A DNA stretch of 64,000 bases from Kluyveromyces lactis (Eukaryota; Ascomycota; Saccharomycetes; Saccharomycetales; Saccharomycetaceae): NCBI RefSeq assembly GCF_000002515.2, contig NC_006042.1, forward strand, positions 2,170,001 through 2,234,000, read 5' to 3'. Positions 59,493 through 64,000 of the stretch are shown here, piece after piece. The position numbers and the translations under genes are program-made. Each line of letters begins with the position of its first letter. Position 1 is the stretch's first letter. A model generated the notes under the pieces. That model did not search any database and was not told the DNA's origin. It worked only from the letters and a program-made list of their open reading frames with translations.

Positions 59493-61049
59493 TCAGTTGA
59501 GCATGCGAATATCGCCATCGACGTCGTTACAGTATTCGTCTTCCTGTTCTGGTATTGGTGGATGTGTTATTCTGCTATCTCTGTTCATACTCGGAAAGAA
59601 AGATGTGCCCTCATCATTGATTGGGGATAGTCTCGACCTGGTATCAAGAGTCTCGTTCGGTGAATAAACATCTTCATCTACAAATTCCTCATCTTCATCT
59701 TCATCGTCACTATCCAAGTCGGCCTCTAAATCACAAACTGCTCTGCAGTTAGGACAAACAAATTGAGGATATGTTTTTGATACAAGTTGTCTAATGCACT
59801 TGAAATGCCAACTATGTGAACAAGGTGCAATGAAAACCGCTTGACAAGCTTTTATTTTAGATAAACAAATCGAACAATCCTCTAATTCCGTCCCGCTGGT
59901 CATCTTTTGCAAGGCTTTCATCTTTTGAATAGCTTCTTTATTGAATGCATTAGCTTTCCTTCTCCAAGATTTATTGAGCTCCACTCTCATTTTAACACAC
60001 CTGTAAATTTCTTCCGCACCACCCCGGAAGTCTAATCCGAGTTGTAATATATCGCCGTCCTTTAACAGAAAATCCTTGGACATAGTAGCTGGCTGAGAAA
60101 GTCTTTGATGATTCAAGAACGTCCCTGATGATGATTTGACATCTTTCACAAACCAATTTCCATTATCGTCAACTTTGAAAACACCATGTGTCCTTGAGAC
60201 GACTTTACTCTTGAATACGGCTGGATGGAACGGTTCGGGAATAGAAGAAATGGCCTCTCTGACCTTTTCTGTGTACCTTCCGATTACCAACTGAGAACCA
60301 GGACCAGCAGTTCTTATGATCGGATCAAAATAGAAACCGGGGTTACCAGCCGATGAGTTGTCTATAAATGCGGTCAATCTTAAAGTGAATAATCCGTTTT
60401 TATCCTTACGATTTCTAACAGTTTCATCATCTGCAGCTTCCGGCTGGGCCCAATCAGGTGCAAAGTCTAGATGCAACGATGGCGCTGATGCTGGCCTTAC
60501 TGCTGGGTATATGAAATGATGAACGTTTTTCAGAGCTTGACCGTTTTGAGGGATGGTACCGTGTATAGGAGGGGAAGTGAGCGGGATATGATGAATATCG
60601 TTTGTGTTATTACCACCATTTCCATTAGTCTCAATTTGTCCCAATACAAGATTGATCGGTAAATGATTTCCTGTCAGTGCACTATCACCAACTGGTGCAG
60701 AAAGAGCTCCTGTCAACTGCGATGGTTGCTCAGACGAATCAAACGGGGTTGTTCCCAAGATATTATTGGTAATCATATTTGACACACCACCTACAGCAGC
60801 ACCAGGAGCTGACTCAGAGACTCCGTTGGGACTATTTGGCACTGGGTTGGACATTTGCGTGTGCATCCCATTTCGTGTGATATCTATTGGTTGTGCACCG
60901 TTACTATTCGAGTCACCTGAAAGAGTCCCATTTTCACCACTAGTTGCTGCAGCTTGTCTAATCCCAAAAGTACTTAGTATGGTACCAAAGCCAGAGCCAC
61001 GTCTTCTAATTGTGCTGCTGCCAGAGTCATTCCCAACATTCCCTACCAT
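59493..61049 (-). CDS. DMA2: FHA-RING ubiquitin ligase Dma1/Dma2
   Basis: The 518-residue protein (S. cerevisiae Dma2: 522, Dma1: 416) has a long Gly/Asn/Ser-rich N-terminus, an FHA domain at about 245-330 (VIGRYTEKV, KVVSRTHGVF, SSSGTFLNHQRL), and a C3H2C3-type RING at about 389-440 (CSICLSKIKACQAVFIAPC, HSWHFKCIRQL, CPNC). The C-terminal 80 residues are acidic. Dma proteins are E3 ligases of the CHFR/RNF8 type that act in septin dynamics, spindle position control and mitotic exit. It is the single ancestor of the pair YHR115C/YNL116W, consistent with BZZ1 and MLS1 next to it. Confidence 0.95.
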   Translation of the reverse strand: MVGNVGNDSGSSTIRRRGSGFGTILSTFGIRQAAATSGENGTLSGDSNSNGAQPIDITRNGMHTQMSNPVPNSPNGVSESAPGAAVGGVSNMITNNILGTTPFDSSEQPSQLTGALSAPVGDSALTGNHLPINLVLGQIETNGNGGNNTNDIHHIPLTSPPIHGTIPQNGQALKNVHHFIYPAVRPASAPSLHLDFAPDWAQPEAADDETVRNRKDKNGLFTLRLTAFIDNSSAGNPGFYFDPIIRTAGPGSQLVIGRYTEKVREAISSIPEPFHPAVFKSKVVSRTHGVFKVDDNGNWFVKDVKSSSGTFLNHQRLSQPATMSKDFLLKDGDILQLGLDFRGGAEEIYRCVKMRVELNKSWRRKANAFNKEAIQKMKALQKMTSGTELEDCSICLSKIKACQAVFIAPCSHSWHFKCIRQLVSKTYPQFVCPNCRAVCDLEADLDSDDEDEDEEFVDEDVYSPNETLDTRSRLSPINDEGTSFFPSMNRDSRITHPPIPEQEDEYCNDVDGDIRMLN

Positions 61050-62013
61050 TTCAAGAGAAAAAAATTATGAGATTAGATTAGATAACCAATGGGAAAAAAA
61101 TCACACACGCACTTTCACAAACGAAGGTATCGTGTCAACTTGTTTTAACCGTCTATATTTTGAAATAGATTGAGCTCAGCAAGCAGAGATAGTATCTGTT
61201 ACTGAAAACGATATGATGAGATTCCGTCTCAAAAACCACAATAAAACGAATATGTGTAAAACAGAACAACGAAGTTACGCGAACTGGAAAGCGCCTTCCG
61301 GGTATAGGATTCAACAACACTTGGAAACAGATCACCGAACTCAATACAGACCCTGTAGAATCCTTTATATAGTCCTGAAATAAAAATGTAGAGTGCTAGT
61401 TGTCTAAACCCATAGGGTACAAACTGGATTTTAATCAACGTAAAAAGTCCATTTTTATTTTTTTTTTATTTTTTTCTGCTTTTCTTTCCTGAAGATTTGA
61501 TGATATATGACATTCTGCGATATGTACGGAAAACATGGTGCTACAAATTGATACATACAGTTGAAGAGTTTCTTTGAAAAGGCGTAAGTGTATATGTTTG
61601 ATGACAATTTGGAGTGAGCTGATGGTGCGTTAAACTCACTTGGCTTCACTCGGATATATACGATATTTATTTCTCACTTTTCGTAGCTACCCCAGTTCTT
61701 TTCCTGTTGAAATCTGTTCCTTATCATGCACGTGGATATGAATTGGAGTTACAGATTAAGCTTTTAAGGTTTGAGCCGATCTTTACTTGGAATGCGAAAC
61801 TGCCCGGTGCAGAAACAGAAACGGAAACAAAGCAATAGCATGAAGTCGAGCATTTTGAAGGGTTTGCATTGATCGTATATTTTCCCAAGCGCAGCTTGGG
61901 AAGAGAGAGGGTTTTATTTATTTTGAGAATAATGTTTTCAGTACATAGTGATGATTCATGTATCAATGAGGCTTTCTTAAGTTATGCAAGCTGTGTGTAG
62001 AGTCGTCATCCCT
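61050..62013. other. DMA upstream / MLS1 downstream region
   Basis: This 964-bp gap between two minus-strand genes holds the DMA promoter and the MLS1 3' end. A strong hairpin, TTCCCAAGC-GCA-GCTTGGGAA, is at 61882-61902, 112 bp past the MLS1 stop. T/A tracts lie at 61455-61478. A small A/G/C repeat of AGAAAC type lies near 61810-61830. No gene is recognised. Confidence 0.45.
61882..61902. terminator. Hairpin in the MLS1 3' region
   Basis: Nine-base perfect arms (TTCCCAAGC at 61882-61890, GCTTGGGAA at 61894-61902) flank a GCA loop. In the MLS1 transcript it would form a stable stem just after the coding end, followed by a T-rich and AT-rich stretch in the plus sense on one side. Yeast Pol II genes do not need hairpins to terminate, so an RNA stability or binding role is equally possible. 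Confidence 0.4.
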
Positions 62014-63681
62014 TCATTTCAATTTGGACAAGTCGTATGGAGTAGAGTTTACAGTGATGATCTCTTCGTACAATAGTGTAGTTAAAAATTCGCTGAATTT
62101 TTCACCGGTGATTTCAGGTTCGAAGTATGTAGCAGCTAGCTCGAACTTGTTAGCATCACCAACAGGAGACTTGGCAGCTAGTTCTTTAGCTTGTTGGTAA
62201 AGAATTTCCTTAGCAAGTGCAGGAGTGACTTGTTTACCAGTATCCTTTAACACAATCTTATGCTTGACCCATTGGTGTAGCTGACAACGGGACACTTCAG
62301 CGGTGGCAGCGTCTTCCATCAAGTTATTGATTGGAACACAACCACTTCCTCTCAACCAAGCCTCCATATATTGCAAACCAATGTCTAAGTTTTGCTTGAT
62401 ACCGGCAGTAGTAATTTCACCACCTTCGATGTTAGTGTTTAACAAGTCTGAGGCAGCGACAGAAGTTTCTGGCACAAAATAGATTTGGTTTGGAGTACCC
62501 ATTTCGGCGAAAACTTCGTTACAGATGGCAGCAAGAGCTGGGTGAGCAACCCAGGAACCATCGTGACCGTTAGTCAATTCTCTAATCTTATCGTTACGGA
62601 CCTTGGTCATAGCAGCGTTGTTTGCTTCCTCGTTATCCTTGATTGGAATTTGAGCAGCCATACCACCCATAGCGTGAACACCACGTCCGTGACAAATCTT
62701 GATCAATCTCTTGACGTATGCGTTCATAAATGGAGAGGTCATAGTGACTTGATCTCTGTTTGGCAATACATGCTCTGGCTTGTTTCTTAATCTCTTGATA
62801 GTAGAGAAGATATAATCCCAACGACCACAGTTCAAACCAGAAGAATGTTGTCTCAATTGCCAAATGATTTCTTCCATTTGGAAAGCAGCTGGTAAAGTTT
62901 CGATCAACACAGTAGCTCTAATGGTACCACGAGGAATGGCCAAGGAATCCTGGGCTACTTGGAAAACGTCATTCCACAACTTGGCCTCTAGATGGTGTTC
63001 CATTTTTGGTAAATAGAAGTATGGGCCTTTACCAATTTCAATCAACTTCTTAGCGTTATGATAGAAGTACAAACCGAAATCTAAGATAGAAGCACTGATT
63101 GGTTCGCCATCCACCAAGATATGGTTATCAACCATGTGCCAGCCTCTTGGTCTAACAATCAACGTTGGCAAATCAGCGATCTTACCACGCAACTTGTACT
63201 CTTTTCTTGGAGTGACAAAATCAATTTGATCACGAATAGCGTCATACAAGTTCACTTGACCGTAAATGACATTGACCCAAGTTGGGGAAGCAGAATCTTC
63301 AAAATCGGTCATGTACGTCTTCACATCCGAGTTCAAGGCGTTCACCAACATATTTCTCAAAGGTGGCCCAGTGATTTCAGTGGAACGATCAATCAAACCT
63401 GGGGCTAATGGGGGTCCCTGCCAAGTAGGATCATTTCTGATAGCTTCTGTTTCCTTCAAGAAATTGAATTCGTATTCGCCGGAATCGATCTTTTGTTGAA
63501 CAATTTGTCTGTTCTCTAGTAATTGTAATCTGGTCTTGTTGAAAGTTCTATGCAATAGAACGACAAATTCCAAAGCATCTTTAGTCAAGATATCGGCAAC
63601 GGTAGTGGTGCTTGGAGAGAATTGAGGTTTGGTATCGACATCAACTAAAAGTTGAACATTTTCTAAATTTTTTTTAACCAT
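62014..63681 (-). CDS. MLS1: Malate synthase (glyoxylate cycle)
   Basis: The 555-residue enzyme condenses glyoxylate with acetyl-CoA to malate. It has the family signature [20 protein letters not shown], the substrate loops [12 protein letters not shown] and RPRGWHM, AATVLIE-type [16 protein letters not shown], and [23 protein letters not shown] near the C-terminal catalytic plug. S. cerevisiae Mls1 has 554 residues and ends DLSKL, a type 1 peroxisome signal. Here the end is DLSKLK, one lysine longer, so the tripeptide is not at the terminus. Place beside DMA equals YNL117W. Glucose repression is expected, but I found no clear carbon-source response element in the 319 bp available upstream. 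Confidence 0.97.
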   Translation of the reverse strand: MVKKNLENVQLLVDVDTKPQFSPSTTTVADILTKDALEFVVLLHRTFNKTRLQLLENRQIVQQKIDSGEYEFNFLKETEAIRNDPTWQGPPLAPGLIDRSTEITGPPLRNMLVNALNSDVKTYMTDFEDSASPTWVNVIYGQVNLYDAIRDQIDFVTPRKEYKLRGKIADLPTLIVRPRGWHMVDNHILVDGEPISASILDFGLYFYHNAKKLIEIGKGPYFYLPKMEHHLEAKLWNDVFQVAQDSLAIPRGTIRATVLIETLPAAFQMEEIIWQLRQHSSGLNCGRWDYIFSTIKRLRNKPEHVLPNRDQVTMTSPFMNAYVKRLIKICHGRGVHAMGGMAAQIPIKDNEEANNAAMTKVRNDKIRELTNGHDGSWVAHPALAAICNEVFAEMGTPNQIYFVPETSVAASDLLNTNIEGGEITTAGIKQNLDIGLQYMEAWLRGSGCVPINNLMEDAATAEVSRCQLHQWVKHKIVLKDTGKQVTPALAKEILYQQAKELAAKSPVGDANKFELAATYFEPEITGEKFSEFLTTLLYEEIITVNSTPYDLSKLK

Positions 63682-64000
63682 GATGAATCTTTAATAAAGT
63701 TTTCTGATAGTAGTCTGTATAGAGCTTTTATCCTTCCCTATAGATTTAGTTACTCAGACCTTTATTTAACCTAAAGGCTAGAATTGAGCCCTTCAGAAAA
63801 AAAAAATGTAATGGCAACCCACCCTTTATATACTTTATGTGACGAAAATAATTAATCACCGGTGCCAATTGAGTGAATTGTTCTTCTTCTTCTTCTTCTT
63901 CTTCTTCTTCTTCTTCTCACATCCCTATAAACTTACCTAGTGAAACAGTATCATGTATGACACATATTACCAATATAATAGGCATTTACCCAAGATAAAC
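63682..64000 (-). promoter_or_regulatory. MLS1: MLS1 upstream region (cut by the window end)
   Basis: The available 319 bp contain a TATA-like TTTATATA at about 63826-63833, an A tract at 63797-63806 and a (TTC)12 microsatellite at 63881-63916. No CSRE-type Cat8/Sip4 site was recognised, though the rest of the promoter is outside the window. Confidence 0.4.
63881..63916. repeat. (TTC)12 microsatellite
   Basis: Twelve perfect TTC units (GAA on the other strand) lie about 200 bp upstream of the MLS1 ATG. Its length is likely to vary between strains. Confidence 0.95.

Overview
This window is a gene-dense piece of a budding-yeast nuclear chromosome from the family Saccharomycetaceae. Introns are almost absent: one is supported, in DBP2, with GTATGT, TACTAAC and CAG signals. 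Most genes are orthologs of Saccharomyces cerevisiae genes. Their order interleaves single copies of genes that S. cerevisiae keeps on two sister chromosomes after its whole-genome duplication (WGD). Examples are FUN12 and RBG1 (chr I) beside RPA190, TYE7, REV1 and PUT4 (chr XV), and DBP2 and RPC19 (chr XIV) between CEX1 and AZF1 (chr XV). There is one pyruvate kinase, one LEU4/LEU9, one INP52/INP53 and one DMA1/DMA2. This points to a species that did not undergo the WGD. The AT-rich composition and gene content suggest Kluyveromyces (K. lactis or a relative); the genus is inference.

Layout. Block A (1-30 kb) matches S. cerevisiae chr I left plus chr XV right: RPA190 (3' end only), FUN12, RBG1, the YOR342C/YAL037W ortholog, an unrecognised 393-aa gene, TYE7 with a small ORF behind it, REV1, PYK1, PUT4, an Egt2-like PLP enzyme that S. 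cerevisiae lacks, CIN1, MNE1 and MEK1. Block B (31-54.7 kb) matches chr XV YOR108-YOR115 merged with chr XIV YNL104-YNL113: LEU4, INP52/53, an unrecognised thioredoxin-fold-like gene, YAF9, TFC7, a Maf-family gene, NOP15, CYB5, CEX1, DBP2, RPC19, AZF1, the YOR114W ortholog and TRS33. Block C (55-64 kb) matches chr VIII/XIV: BZZ1, the YNL115C ortholog, DMA1/2 and MLS1. The A/B junction, between MEK1 and LEU4, is a synteny breakpoint relative to S. cerevisiae.

How the genes fit together. Genes are monocistronic and share divergent or convergent intergenic regions. Themes present are RNA polymerase I/III and ribosome production (RPA190, RPC19, TFC7, NOP15, DBP2, FUN12, RBG1), carbon metabolism (TYE7, PYK1, MLS1, AZF1), amino-acid uptake and synthesis (PUT4, LEU4), and membrane or actin traffic (INP52/53, BZZ1, TRS33). 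PAC or RRPE-like motifs lie before DBP2, NOP15 and RBG1/FUN12.

Points most worth a second look are: malate synthase ending in SKLK instead of SKL; a 65-codon ORF 18 bp after, and in frame with, the TYE7 stop; a two-codon uORF whose stop overlaps the REV1 start; a dense factor-binding cluster with a near-ideal Put3 site far upstream of PUT4; a series of inverted repeats including a perfect 42-bp palindrome between NOP15 and CYB5; and two convergent genes whose coding ends overlap by 20 bp. I saw no transposon, LTR element, tRNA, rRNA, CRISPR array or centromere.
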